Shown: piece after piece, positions 1 through 11,505 of the stretch
Layout of the letters: each line of letters starts with the position of its first letter
Position numbering within the stretch: the stretch's first letter is position 1
Source of the DNA: Dendrolimus kikuchii
Lineage: Eukaryota; Arthropoda; Insecta; Lepidoptera; Lasiocampidae
DNA length: 64,000 bases
Assembly: GCA_019925095.2 (NCBI GenBank)
Contig: CM034397.1
Location: forward strand, 7,459,763 to 7,523,762
Direction: 5' to 3'
Notes under the pieces: generated by a model
Told to the model about the DNA's origin: nothing
Seen by the model: only the letters and a program-made list of their open reading frames with translations
Database searches by the model: none
Program-made: the position numbers and the translations under genes

Positions 1-683
1 AAAATAGTTAACCGACTTTGTTACACAATATCTCCATCAATATTGGATAGATTTTAATTTTTCGTTTCTTTATTCATAAGGGTATACTCCCAAGGTTATA
101 CTACCATGATCACTCAAGTTAGCGTCTGATTAGTAGATCCCAGGGAAATAGAGAATAAGCTTTGTTTAAGAACGCCGAGCGCCTACATTATTCGAAAAAA
201 ACTTGAATGTTGTCAGTAATACAACTTCTACAAGCACATTTTTTTGTATAAATGTTACGCGATTTCTCTCCCAATTGTGGACCGATTACCAAATTGCTTT
301 TATTATTCGAGAAAGTGTACTTCTGAGGTGGTCCCATAAGCACCAATTCTGAATCCAATCAGTAGTTCCTAAGGAATTCGAGAAAAACTCTCTGAAATTG
401 TTAACTGACTTTTTTGTTACATGATATCTTCCTCAAATGTCAACGGATTTTCATTTTTTTTCTTTATTCGTAAGTATGTATGTGTACTCTCAAAGTGGTC
501 CTCTAGTCAATCAATCAGAATCTGATGAGCGTATCGCAAGGAAATTGAGAGCCATCCTTGTTGACAAGTTCTACACCGAAGAGTGAGACATAACAAGCTT
601 GTATATGCGTGCTAATAGTACAATTTCTACAGGCGCTTAATATATTATTTCTAAAGATATTCAAGTATTTGCGCAACTATAAA
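1..683. repeat. Three diverged tandem units, AT-rich
   Basis: Three imperfect copies of one motif follow each other: each has a run like TTTATTC then AAG, a stretch around ACTCNCAAGG, an AATC/GTCTGAT block and a GGAAAT/GGAATTC block. They begin near 70, 299 and 463. Spacing is uneven (about 229 and 164 bp), so this is an old, decayed tandem array rather than a clean satellite. No coding sequence is seen. Confidence 0.45.
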
Positions 684-1277
684 GTTTTTTTTAACAAAAA
701 CAAGACTGACTTCAAACTGAAAAGCAAAAAATAAATATTCCTAACAATAAATAAAGACTTCTTTCTACAACATCTTGAAGTCGGCGCGCAGTAAAACATA
801 AAAACTACCATATTTTTCAGTTGCTGTTTTTTATGTTCTACTCGGCACCAACTTCGAAATGTTGGAGAAAAAAAAAAATATATATATATATAATATCAGC
901 CCATAAATGTCTCACTGCTGCGCTCGGACCTCCCATTATAGGGGAAACGGACAGTTTACTCTCGATGTGCAGGTTGCATCACGATGTTTACCTTCACCGT
1001 TGTTAGCACGTGGTAATTGTGACAATATGCACATCAGGTCAGAAAACTGTCTAAGTGGTGCATGCGTTCCTGCCAGGATCGAACCCGCGCCCTTTTAGTT
1101 TGGGACGCGTGCATTAGCCATTACGCTACCACGACTTACTTACTGGAGAAAGAAGTCGGTTGAATATCGGTCGGTTTGGTTGGTTTTATTTCTTTCTTTT
1201 TATATTATTATTATATTTATAATATATTTTTTTGCTTTTTAGGGTGAAGTCAGTTTTGTTTTTGTAAAAAAACAATT
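684..1277. repeat. Inverted-repeat element interrupted by a SINE
   Basis: A roughly 45-bp arm at 684-731 (T-run, ACAAAAACAAGACTGACTTC, then AGCAAAAA) recurs inverted at 1230-1277 (TTTTTGCTTTTTAGG, GAAGTCAGTTTTG, TTTTTGTAAAAAA). The arms are about 80 percent alike. The SINE at 896-1135 lies between them. It looks like an old fold-back or MITE-type element that later took a SINE insertion. No transposase is present. Confidence 0.4.
896..1135 (-). mobile_element. tRNA-derived SINE, copy 1
   Basis: Read on the minus strand, the element starts with GTCGTGGTAGCGTAATGGCT (A-box region), has an anticodon-like stem, and a B box GGTTCGATCCT near 1076-1086. The body includes TGCACATCGAG and a GGACATTTATGGGCTG end. 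The same order appears in the copies at 2652, 28325, 34050, 48174 and 49570. RNA polymerase III transcription and LINE-driven copying are expected for this class. No clean target duplication was found. Confidence 0.8.
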
Positions 1278-2651
1278 ACGTTATATTTTACTATATCTGG
1301 TCATAAGTTAAATATTTTTTGAATCAATCTATTATCAATATGTAACATCTTGGTGTCACTTACAGTGCCTTGATTTTGTACAAAAGGGAGGACTTCCTAA
1401 ACTCGTGGTAACACGTCGATATGTTTCTGAACTGTGTTTTCCTCGAAACTGTAATTGAAAAGGCCGTCAGCGATTCTGATTGGGGCTGACACCTCACTCC
1501 CGCTGACGCCAGCCCCATCGATCATGGCCTAACGACATTTTTCAACTGTCACCATCGAAATTACACCCTATTTAATATAAAAAAACTTTTTGTATCAGAT
1601 ACCGATTTATGTCAATAGAAATACCTCCGATTTAATGCATTTACTAAATCAGCAAGTATTGGTATAATATTGTTTTTTTTTGGTCGGAATTTAAACATAG
1701 ATTTCTGTATTTGGCTTTGTATTTTTTCTTGTTTTTCCTTTAATGGCCGGTTACTATATTTTACTTGTAATTTGTTTTAGTTAACTTATAATTTGACATA
1801 TACGCTCCATACAAGTAAAGTCAAAATTCAACTGATGGTAAAGAAAGTAAATGAATAGTAAGATGTAGGAACCGGTCATAAATTAACAAAATTGTAATAT
1901 TTTTTTTATATAATTATAAAAACAAATTAATGATAATGATAATAATAAAATGATTTATTTGCCTCAAAAATAAGTAACAATCTTAAATACAAATTGAAGA
2001 CACATTACAATTTGCAGTTTTACACAATTACGCATCTGTTAAGAAATTTTCAACTTTTTCGTGAAAAATAACTTTTCGAATTGCTCTTTGTATAGAATCC
2101 TACAGAGACCTAGAATTTAGTTCAGGCTGGGGAGTTATAAAAGTTCAGTTTTCACCTACTTCCATTCACTTGTAAGATTATTATAATATTTTAATATTCA
2201 TGAATACTTGACAGTAGATAAACATACCATACAAAGCCATATTTTACAAAAAGACAAATCCTTCAGTATACAGATAACATATATTTATTATACCTCATAA
2301 CACATAATAATGAAAAAGCAATTTAGTACTTATTTCAAAGACAGATAAATCGGAGATTGCGTTTACTCAGCAAGTTGTCAGATTAAGTAAATTAGATTTT
2401 GCCTTTTTAATGTCGATTTTATGCGACAGATTTGTAATAACTTGACATGATTGACGAGTCATTATAAACAGTATTTTAAAACGAATACATACAGTTATAC
2501 CAAATTATATGAGTAAATATAAATGCTGTGTGTTATTTACTTACCTATTATAATATATTATATTAGTGAAAATAGAGGTAGGTGAAAAGTAGTCAAAAAT
2601 AACTGGATTTGGAATAGAATTATATATATATATGGTATGTTAATTATGAAG
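1278..2651. other. AT-rich non-coding stretch
   Basis: Homopolymer-rich AT sequence with only chance short open frames. No repeat copy, RNA gene or coding exon could be recognised. Confidence 0.6.
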
Positions 2652-2965
2652 TCGTGGTAGCGTAATGGCTAGCGCACGCGCCCCAAACTCAAAGGGCGCG
2701 GGTTCGATCCTGACCGGAGCGCATGCACCACTTAGGCAGTTTTCTGACCTAATGTACATATTGTTACAATTACCACGTGCTAATAACGGTGAAGGAAAAC
2801 ATCGTGATGCAACCTGCACATCGAGATAACCGATGTGTCAAACCTGCCAAGCCGCATTGGACAAGCGTGGCGGGGGTATAGACAGTATAACTGTCCATTC
2901 CCCCTCCTATAGTGGGAGGCCCGAGCTCAGCAGTGGGACATTTATGGGCTGTATTATTTTATGTT
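2652..2965 (+). mobile_element. tRNA-derived SINE, copy 2 (best preserved)
   Basis: The head at about 2653-2718 folds like a tRNA: A-box region TAGCGTAATGGCTAGCGC, an anticodon-type stem CGCCC/GGGCG with loop CAAACTCAAA, and B box GGTTCGATCCT at 2701-2711. A non-tRNA body of about 230 bp follows, ending CAGCAGTGGGACATTTATGG and a T/A-rich tail. It is the longest copy in the window and a good reference for the family. Confidence 0.85.
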
Positions 2966-3486
2966 ATTTATAACGTTCAGATGATAGAAAGTCTAGTTGT
3001 TTCTAGTTTTATCTTAATACGTTTTTTGACGTTTTTAGAATTAATGAATTGGTACCTACAGCATTTCCACAAGTCTATGTACTCCTATATATACGTGTAC
3101 AAGGATGAATGTTAAGTTCTTTTGTACGAACAAGGAAATGACCAAAGAAAAGGTAAAATTCTTCTTTGAAACAAAAAATAAACTTTGCAAACTTGGATCC
3201 GTATACAAAGGGAATAAAAAGAAACAAATGAAATCATAAGCTAATTGTTTTGTTCGGAATAAAATTTACTTTTCCAGTGTTGTGCAAAATCCGGTGATCG
3301 CGATTGTTAGTAAAGTTATGAGGATTGAATGAATAATGCAAAAGCTGTAAATCTCGCTTGTTCACATGATACTAAAGGGCCGCATGTCTTCAGTTGTCAG
3401 TATTTTGTAGTAAGGATGGACAAGATACATAAAGATTTACATAAATAAATCTTTCTTTAATCTCTTTATCTTTCTTCCTTTTCTTT
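2966..3486. other. AT-rich non-coding stretch
   Basis: No recognisable gene or repeat; low-complexity AT sequence between a SINE and a long hairpin. Confidence 0.55.
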
Positions 3487-3603
3487 TAATTACCTACCTA
3501 AAGATCAAAATTTTAGCACAAATGCATAAAAGTGACTTTTGCAAAAGTAAATAATCACTTTTGTGCATTTGTGCTAAAATTTTGATCATTAGGTAGATAA
3601 TTA
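3487..3603. repeat. Long inverted repeat, about 50-bp arms
   Basis: Left arm 3487-3537 and right arm 3553-3603 are reverse complements with about four mismatches; the core GATCAAAATTTTAGCACAAA is exact in both. The loop is about 15 nt. The transcript would form a stable rod. It may be a tiny fold-back element; a pre-miRNA-like role cannot be judged from sequence alone. Confidence 0.75.
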
Positions 3604-4719
3604 AAGCCTCTACAAAGTGATCTTTGCTTGATGCATACAATGTATATATTTTTTCATTCATCCAATGTGTTATTTTTATTCATAACTAGATATCCCTGCG
3701 GCTTCATTCACGCGGGAATTATAATTATTAAGCACTTAACCCTGTAAATCATTTTAAAAACTTAGACGAAAATATAAGATGAAATTGATATTTACACACC
3801 TAAAATTGTCACTTATGTCCCTTTTGTCTTTTCGGAGTCTATTCGAGACAAACTTTCAGACAGACTGAAAACCAAAAGTTTGAAAGACAGTAATTTATGA
3901 TTAGGTATCGCATAATTTTGCTTAAATTTTAACATCCTAAATATTATAGACTTAAATAATTTTAATATAGAAGAATTCTTTTTTATCACAATCAGACTCA
4001 ACGGAGTAGACTAAATAACAAGGTATAATGCTGATATTAGACGGATCAACCAAATTGAATCAATTTTATTTAAAACCACAAAACTGAAAGGACACAATGG
4101 TGTTCAATGATATTAAATGGTTTAAGTTTGTGTTTATATTGATTACTTTGGTTGATTCAGTCAATTTGAAAGACAAAAATGTACCGTTTATTATCTACCG
4201 CTTTTAGATCTCAGAATTTGTATTACTAACTTAAACGGAGCTAAAAACTTCATTTATTGTTTTCTTTAAATATCAACACATCGTCATCTTCAATACACTA
4301 AATGCTGATATAATAAATATTCTAATATCACATTTTTGGCAGCATATAATTTTCGATTAATGTGCAAGGAGTGGAAAATTTCATCGTCTATTTAGTTTCA
4401 TAAGCAGTGTTGGTGAATAAACTCAGGTAATATAAATGTAAATTTGCTAAAAGAAACGCAGTCAGAAGTGGCATCGTCGCCTGCACGCGCTGCCAACAGT
4501 AAATCGTATTGCCAACTCAAGTAAAACGTATTTGAAGACAAGTTTAATATTCTTTTTCAAAAACTTATTCATCATCTTATCACTTATGCTTATGAAGGTG
4601 ACTATTGATGACGGCCTCCTTACATGAGATATAATTTCATCACATTATAATAAAGAATAAAACTACGTTTTGGATTTTGGTTTTTCCGACGTTTCATCAC
4701 ATTAGTTTGTAATTTCCCT
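3604..4719. other. AT-rich non-coding stretch with one ACTAGA-type repeat end
   Basis: At 3685-3720 there is ACTAGATATCCCTGCGGCTT followed by a CACGCGGG motif, a worn copy of the dispersed ACTAGC family. The remainder has no recognisable gene or element. Confidence 0.45.
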
Positions 4720-4915
4720 GCTCCACCTGCGTTAGTGTTAGTAACCGTGTCCAAATGCCTCTTATCTATAGCGTTATAAATAACGCTTTAACAATTAACT
4801 GTATTAGTGTACAATACATAAGTTCCCTGTCAATGTTTAACGCCATTCAAAATGTTGCATCTCAAATAACGCATTAAACCTTTAGCATTACGGCGCTGGT
4901 GTAGTAGTGCGACCA
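4720..4915 (+). repeat. MITE-like dispersed repeat, family E copy 1
   Basis: This stretch matches the minus strand of 23100-23335. Shared landmarks are GTGTCCAAAT, TATAGCGTTA, GTTTAACG and GGTGTAGTAG. Both copies have related inverted ends of the type CCTGCGCCA. A small non-autonomous DNA transposon fits best; no transposase lies nearby. Confidence 0.5.
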
Positions 4916-5882
4916 AAAATGTTAAACGTACACATATTGCAAAGCTCAGGAGTTTTCTGTTCTCCATCTAGTCTACTCCTATTTTGTATAAGAGGAAAAT
5001 TTAAATAAGTAATCTAAAAATAAACCAGCTTATTTATACTCATTGGGTTTGTATGCTAAACAAAGACGTCAACTACCCGAAGTTTTATAATTTTCACACT
5101 TTTATTTGTTTTAATTTGGAAGAAAATATACTTAAACAAATGTCACTAAAGTCTGTCTATGGAACTGTCTGGAGGATAAATGAAAGTTGAAAGCAATTTA
5201 ATATCAAAAACAAATTATGACATCGCTAACACGATTTCTATTACTGAAGTTGTCAGAAAGTTGGTTATACATAAATGTTAGAGTAAATAGGAGATATGAA
5301 ATGTATTCCTGTTAAGAACTTTTTATATGACATGTTCTTACCTCATTTACTTTTGTATGTTTTTTATTAAATTTCATTTGCAAACTACTTAAAAGATCAG
5401 AACTTTGTAACAGATCTGAGAGAACTAGTACCAAAATTCAACATTTTTCGGAAGACAGTAAAAAACAAAATAAATATATTGCTTGACGCCACCATGAATT
5501 TGAACTTATTTGAAACTTAAAAAATTATCAACAAATGAGCGAAAACAAGACAAGGCTACTTAAAAAATCTTAGAAGTTGTTGACGACGACGAACACAATG
5601 TATGAAACTCACCGACCCGTCTCAACAGGCGATAAGAACATAGGTATAATTTGCTAAGCCTCATAGAGTATGTAGACGCGACCGTTAGGCGCAGGAAAGA
5701 GACGGGTCGGACTGAGATAGATATAGTTTTATTTTTTAACCGTTATTAATTTGAAATTAGATAAATAAATTATAAGAATTAAATATATAAAATGTAATAA
5801 GCCTTAACTCACTAGGAAATAAATGTTGTAGCGTTGTGCCTTTTATTGAAAGTAAGACCCCTATTAGATCCCGGTAAATGAG
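4916..5882. other. AT-rich non-coding stretch
   Basis: No coding region or known repeat recognised. The final bases, near GATCCCGGTAAATGAG, lead into the GC-rich triplicated repeat. Confidence 0.5.
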
Positions 5883-6058
5883 ACCGGGCTACGGGCGTGC
5901 AGAACGCCGCCTGGAGCCCGGGACTCAGCATGTAAAGGGAACCGGGTTACAGGCGTGCAGAACGCCGCCTGGAACCCGGGACCCAAAAGGGTAGCGGAAA
6001 CCGGGCTACGGGACTGCAGAACGCAACCGGAGCCCGGGATCCGTGAGGTATGCCTGCA
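5883..6058. repeat. GC-rich tandem triplication, about 59-bp units, each a hairpin
   Basis: Three head-to-tail units start at 5883, 5941 and 6000. Each opens with CCGGG(C/T)T and closes with A(G/A)CCCGG, which pair as a 7-bp outer stem: 5884-5890 with 5915-5921, 5942-5948 with 5973-5979, and 6001-6007 with 6031-6037. Unit 2 swaps the C-G pair for T-A on both sides. Units 1 and 2 also contain an inner GGCGT/ACGCC stem. The block is strongly GC-rich against an AT-rich background, probably part of a retroelement. Confidence 0.8.
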
Positions 6059-6154
6059 CTACTGCCTACTCCGAACGCGAGTAGGCCATAATGATAGTGC
6101 AGGCAGAGGTCCGCGCTCGACAGCGCACGTTTTTGTAATGAGGTAATGGTAAGG

Positions 6155-6329
6155 TTTTTTTTTTTTTTTTTGGAACTGGACCCAGCTGAATAGCCGCAGA
6201 TGGCTGTTTCAGCGATACCGGACTTTGGGGGCTTCACGACTCCGTGGGAGCGGAGGCGTTCGGCCCGGGAGCAGCACGCTCGAGGAGGCACCTCCTGTGA
6301 GGTTCGACCTCGGCTCGACCGCTGCGGGT
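6155..6329 (-). mobile_element. 5'-truncated retroelement 3' end with poly(A)
   Basis: A run of 17 or so T on the plus strand (from 6155) marks a poly(A) tail on the minus strand. The GC-rich body beyond it ends near 6329. GTAATGGTAAGG (6143-6154) and GTAACGGTAAGG (6330-6341) flank it and look like a 12-bp target duplication with one mismatch. No reading frame identifies the parent LINE or SINE. Confidence 0.5.
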
Positions 6330-6545
6330 GTAACGGTAAGGGCGCTCAGCGCTTTATATTTATACTAATGAAGCGGGGGGCGAGGTAAATGCCCATTACG
6401 ACGTCCCGCTAACAAAAACTATGGGTCACAACTGTGTAAGGACCCTCGAAATATACTAAGATCTAGGGTGTACCAAAATGTATGATAGTGATAAGTTAAG
6501 ATAAGGCTTAATGTATGTAAAATTAAGGAAATAAAGTAAAGGGGG

Positions 6546-6907
6546 TGTTACGACGAAGCGAGGGGTCGGCGGAGGCAGCATCTATAAATATAGGACGCCT
6601 TTGGGGCGCATTTTTGTAGTTCGTTGTAGTTCGTGATAGTTCGTGACAAGCAGTAGTTCGCAGTTCATAAGAAGAAGCTCCCTCCCGCCGACGCCAACGA
6701 AGTTGAAGCCTCCCGTAGCATCGTTTTCGGTTGTTTTCATTTCGGAAAATCGGTTACCCGAACCAGCGACCAACCCTCTACAGTCCTACAGTCCACTGCA
6801 ACACCAACAGAAGTCAATGTTAAAATGTACAACAATTTACAATCAGCAAAGTACAAATGAAATTTAAAGTCATGTGAATAAACATAATAATAATGAAGTG
6901 ATGAACA
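6546..6907 (+). promoter_or_regulatory. Possible solo LTR / Pol II promoter region
   Basis: The stretch begins TGTTACGACG, has TATAAATA at 6583-6590 and an AATAAA signal at 6877-6882, and ends near TGAACA. That order (TG, TATA, poly(A) signal, CA) fits an LTR of about 360 bp. A primer-binding site, partner LTR and target duplication were not found, so an ordinary promoter or chance remain possible. Confidence 0.3.
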
Positions 6908-6957
6908 CATCATTAGGCTTTTCCTATTGTATGGCACTAAAGCGTACTTGAGCAATA

Positions 6958-7190
6958 CAAGCAAGACTGCGTGCCACGGAGATGAATATGCTCCGATGGA
7001 TTTGTGCATTGCAGAATGATCACGTTAGGAACTCTGCATATCCAGCAGCCTACATGTCCGTGAAATATCAGACAAACAACAAAAGATCCGCCTACGCTGG
7101 TATGACGACGTTTTACAGAAATTCGCTAGTTACTTCGAAATCGAATATCTAACCATGCCACCTCCTGCAGGTCCCAGTAGATAAAGTAAC
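6958..7190 (+). pseudogene. RTE-like LINE reverse transcriptase C-terminal remnant
   Basis: Translation gives RATEMNMLRWICA followed by HVRNS, then after a frameshift DKQQKIRLRWYDDVL. These resemble the ...EMRMLRWICG...VRN... and ...RLRWFGHV... blocks downstream of the polymerase domain in RTE-type non-LTR elements. Similar blocks occur at 52195-52640. The reading frame is broken, and both ends are lost, so it is a dead fragment. Confidence 0.55.
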
Positions 7191-7511
7191 CGAAACAAGA
7201 AATGCTAGCCAGTCGTGTTAAAGGATAACATGCGTGCCAATCGTGATAAGGGTGCTGAAGACGCGAAGTAGAGAAGAAAGAGTACGAAAGAGGATTTTAA
7301 TTTTAACACCATGATAATGATGACAGTGAATAGCTATCTCTATACATCACACACGCACACTTTTAAATCATTACTGTAACTGTAAACAATAATTTTACGA
7401 AGAAAATTGTATTAATTCGGAAGGAGGTCCCCAAGGTCAGCGTAGTTTGGGGACCAATGTACCTAAATAATGTGAATTATATTTGATCACATAAACGACT
7501 TTTATTATGTT

Positions 7512-7770
7512 ACTAGCGGCGCGGCAGACATTCTCCTTCTCTAAAAAGATGTAAATCTAGAACCCGATTCTAAACCTTCCTGGGATCCACTCAAATACAA
7601 CCATAATATTTTAGTAAAATCTAAAAATAGAGCCCAATGTCAGCACTACTTTCCGGTTCCAATTGTGTATTTACATCATCCCGGGACCCATTTGAACACA
7701 CACAAATAATTTTACCAAAATCGGTCCTGGGGTTTAGGAGGAGTTAGTTCATTGGTATAGACACGAACTA
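7512..7770 (+). repeat. ACTAGC-family dispersed repeat, diverged
   Basis: It starts ACTAGCGGCGCGGCAGAC, then carries AGAACCCGATT, GATCCACTC and CAAAATCGGTCC, the same order as in the copies at 26186 and 46908. A second partial core (AGAGCCCAATG, TTCCAATTGTG) lies inside, suggesting an internal duplication. No coding frame. Confidence 0.5.
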
Positions 7771-8702
7771 TTAAACTATTACACGAACTACGAAAAATTT
7801 ACTAAGCACTAATGAACTAAGAAGTATTTTTTTGTATGGTACGCACTACATTTTACGCCATTTCACCTACAAAATTCAGAGAGAAACGACAGAAAACTCC
7901 ACAGTTGTTACAGAGACGATATCTTTCCATTATTGTCATATCCAGCTTTAGCACAATTTCGTCCCTCAGCAAAAGTTGTGCAAAGTGCTCCCGGCAGCGA
8001 GCTTGGAATTGTACTTCGCAGCGACGCCATTCTTAGAACGATTAATGGCAGTTATAACTCCTTTAATTATTTTAGAGAATTCCTTCTAAACCCTAAGGCG
8101 TTTTAGCGCCATTCCACGTAAACACCTCATGTGGAAAGAATGTTATTAGGCCGCTACCGTAGTGACGGATTTAATATCCTCCCGCCTTATTTAAGATTCT
8201 CGTCATCACTTTTTATTTTACGATTGCGCTCCAGAATGCCACCTTTTATTTTGCTCCATATTCCTGGACAGTTTAATGAAATATTTTCTTCGTTTTGACG
8301 TCTAAATATGCACACCGATAGGTTTTTGTGATTTCAAAGCTGCTTTAACAGTTGTCAAAATTATATTTGCTGCTGTTTTATTTTTTATAGCAAATATAAA
8401 TCCATTTGCATTCAATTAAATGAATGATTGAGTGAAAATTGCAAGTTAATTTAACTATATAAAAATCATAAACAAGCTTATAAGCTTCCCATTACTAAGC
8501 TGAGACTACTATATCGTGAGTAATGACTATTGTACACTGAAAGCTGCATTTTTTTTAAATTTGGTGTTCATACAAAAATCAAAACTTTTTTGGAACGTTC
8601 TCTCGTAGTACAACGCACACACACATTTATCTGTACCCGCCTTACGTACGTTCCAGCGCCTATTAGTGTGCGTGCGCATAATTAACTAGGGCGGTGGTAC
8701 AC
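7771..8702. other. AT-rich non-coding stretch
   Basis: No gene or recognised element. A somewhat GC-richer patch near 8100-8180 has no open frame of note. Confidence 0.5.
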
Positions 8703-8770
8703 AGGCAAAAGGTCATAATAGGGCAGAGCAAGGACACTTCCTTGCTCTGCCCTATTACGACCTTTTGCCT
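8703..8770. repeat. Near-perfect 32-bp inverted repeat, 4-nt loop
   Basis: Arms 8703-8734 and 8739-8770 are reverse complements with a single mismatch; the loop is CACT. The left arm begins AGGCAAAAGGTC. On RNA this is a 32-bp hairpin. The near absence of decay suggests a recent origin, for example by template-switching or as a tiny fold-back element. Confidence 0.85.
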
Positions 8771-10276
8771 TTGGAAATTTAGATTAGCTACTAAAAGGCT
8801 CAAAATGTTTAATTATTATAGTCAGCAGATTATCAATATCAATCGAATGTCGGTATCGCCCATTTTGATCGTTACTAACCGAATGTCGATCGATATCAAT
8901 AAACATTTAAACTCAATCAGCCTTCCCTATTGGTGCAGATCAAACCTGATCGATATTATGTCATACAGTCATTACCATCGATAAAATTTTAATTTTCTCG
9001 ATTGTAATGATTGTACGACATGACTCAATAGAATGTTGTAATGTGTAACAACCTTAACGCGTCTACTATCTTCGTGACTCCAAATAACCTTAGAGCTGTT
9101 ACCCAGGGTTGCACGACCAATTTTTTAATGAAATTTTGAACCATCCATATCTCAAAAACTATTGGATTTTTTAATAAAACTGTAAGAGCAAAAGTTGTTT
9201 AGGGCAAGTTTATAACCCTGTATACAGCAAATCATTTAATTTTTTTTTACAAGAGTCGTAATTCAGTTCAAATATGTCACTATTATGCATTGCGGAATGG
9301 CTTTATTAGATATATAACGAATCAATACATGTCTGAAAATGAGTTAGATTTAAATATCTAATATCAAGGGAAAGGACGACATGGCGGTTGCATTTTTTCA
9401 AGGCAGAGTACTACTAGGTAAGAATTTCTTCAGGATTCTTTCTTTCACCTTTGATACGTAGCTATTGTATTAATATTCATATAAAAACAGACCAAGTAAT
9501 TCATATCAGACCATGCTTAGAAAAAAATGTTTTATCCACTCTGAATAATATTTTTTTTTTGTGCAAAATTTGATTATATACATACCTAACCAATAAGGCT
9601 TTTAATATTTAAGATTTTTTTGCTATTATTTATAATGTTCTAAAATATAAACATAAACTAAATAAGTTTTTTGTAAATTGCACTAAGTTTGCGTGGTTAA
9701 TCCAGATCTAGCCATTTATAAAAAAATACATAAGGGGTATTCAGCTATAAGTAAAAGATGAATGACTTGCTTTATTGCTTTGAATTTTGAACTGCTGTGA
9801 TTATAATCCGAAACCAACGAGGTGGATATGCAGTCTATTCCCCTTTAAAATAAGCAGAAGGAGCCTAGTTGTGGGATGTTTATGTGCTGATATTATATAC
9901 CTGATATTATTCTTTACATTTAGTTAAGATTTCAATACAATAAGAAAGGAATATGTTCGTATTATGACCGTTCAATGTCTCCGAGACGACGAATGTAGGA
10001 TTTACGTATCTCATGCAATCGTAAACAGTAACCCACTTTAAGTATTTTCCCAAATCCCACCGCCGTGAATCCTGCAAAATCTTTGCCCGTATCTTTTCAA
10101 TGTAATTCAATTTCGTCAGAATGTGCACATTTGTTTTTTTCTGCTATACTGTTAGGATAAGCCATATTATTTGTTTCGGATATGTCCTTTTTATTTGTAG
10201 TTCTAATGAAAAGAGCTGCATTGGGTTCTATTGTTTTATCTTAAAGGGGTTATAATACGAAAACTAGCTTATTTAT
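8771..10276. other. AT-rich non-coding stretch
   Basis: Short chance frames only. The segment around 9090-9350 has a TTGCACGACCAATTTTTTAA block that reads like part of a repeat, but no second copy was found in the window. Confidence 0.45.
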
Positions 10277-10285
10277 ACATATTGA

Positions 10286-10523
10286 CAGGCCTTTTTTTGT
10301 CACTTCATTTTTGGGAGCACGCTAATTCTTGAAAGTTGTAAGTCTATAATTTTTTGTTTGTAGCTCCACTCCAATAAACCTATTAAAAAGTCCATTTTTT
10401 TGTTACGGTTACCAAAATTGATTTTTGTTTTTCATTTTTCAGTTTTTATGGCATTTTTCGATATTTTCGAAATTTCCTTTAAGGGCACTGCGTGACCCCG
10501 CGTGCTCCAACGAAAAAAGCCCT
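10286..10523. mobile_element. hAT-like MITE with target duplication
   Basis: The element is 238 bp. The left end is CAGGCCTTTTTTTG and the right end, inverted, is AGGGCTTTTTTCG; GGAGCACGC also recurs inverted inside both ends. ACATATTGA flanks it on both sides (10277-10285 and 10524-10532), a direct duplication of 8-9 bp. CAGGG-type ends and an 8-bp duplication are typical of hAT elements. There is no coding capacity, so it is non-autonomous. Confidence 0.6.
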
Positions 10524-10532
10524 ACATATTGA

Positions 10533-11390
10533 TATTATAGCATAATATTAGATATTAAATATGTTTAAGAAGTATACATAACCTAGATTCTGCGATCTGG
10601 TTTAACAAGTCCAAATCTATTACTCGGGATAATCCTTCACACAATAAATTATATTATATAAAAAAGACGATAGATAAAAACACATTTCATTTCTCATCTT
10701 CTGAAAGTACGCTTGGAGTAGCCTGATAATAATAAAAATATTAAATTTTTGTTCTCATTTCCCACAATAGTCCTACACTGGCCGGGGCTTGTCCTTGGGT
10801 GCATTATTATATGGTGTAGACAGGGATAATCGCCGGTCAGTGTTACGCCACATTTACATTAAATTTGTCAAGGGGCATCTACGTGTTGGCCTTCCCATGA
10901 CCCCACGCAAGTCCACCAAAAGTCGGAGCCATTTTTATGGCCCGTGGTCTTCAGAGACATACATAAAAATAATAATACAGAACTTTTCGTTTCTGGGAAA
11001 CATTTTCCCTGCTGCTAATTTATTTTTTAAACTATGCGAGATATAGGTAATTCATGTGACTCATGTCCCAACTTAAATCGCGGCAGAAATTGTATTAAAA
11101 AAATATAAACAATTTTGTATCATTTTGTACTTATAAATTACTTTTCTCTACATTTTTATTTAATGTACGTAATTTTGACCTAAATATTTACTATCATCAG
11201 AAACAAAAAAATGCTGGCTGGTAGAACGCCACAGAAAAAGAAATTTACTTGACGTTTCATATTTGACGTATTAAATGAGTTATCAGACTTAGATATATTT
11301 TGGATTTAACGCCTGATTTCATTAGAGAAATAATTGTTTCTTTAACTAATTAGTTTTTATGAACTTACCTTATATTCGAAATGAAAAGCA
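10533..11390. other. AT-rich non-coding stretch
   Basis: An 85-codon open frame covers 10789-11046 on the plus strand but has no recognisable motif and no homologous copy in the window; it is treated as chance. Confidence 0.45.
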
Positions 11391-11505
11391 GAGTGTTAAC
11401 CTCGGGTGAAAGGCTTATTTAGGCACTCGAACTATTAGTGCCATCGCTACGCTTGTGTGCCAAACTATCTCATGCCTAAATAAGTCACTATTACCTCTCG
11501 TGTAA
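11391..11505. repeat. Short fold-back repeat
   Basis: GGCTTATTTAGGCA near 11410 recurs inverted as TGCCTAAATAAGTC near 11472. Weaker pairing (ACCTCGGGTG with CACGAGAGGT-type bases) extends outward to about 11391 and 11505. Likely a small MITE-like palindrome. Confidence 0.45.

Noticed and set aside
2653..2718. Functional tRNA gene
   Set aside because: The head folds like a tRNA, but it is followed by the same non-tRNA body as the other copies and lacks a complete acceptor stem; it is a SINE head.
5947..6291. 114-codon minus-strand frame with a run of Lys
   Set aside because: The Lys run is the poly(A) tail of a retroelement; the frame is a by-product.
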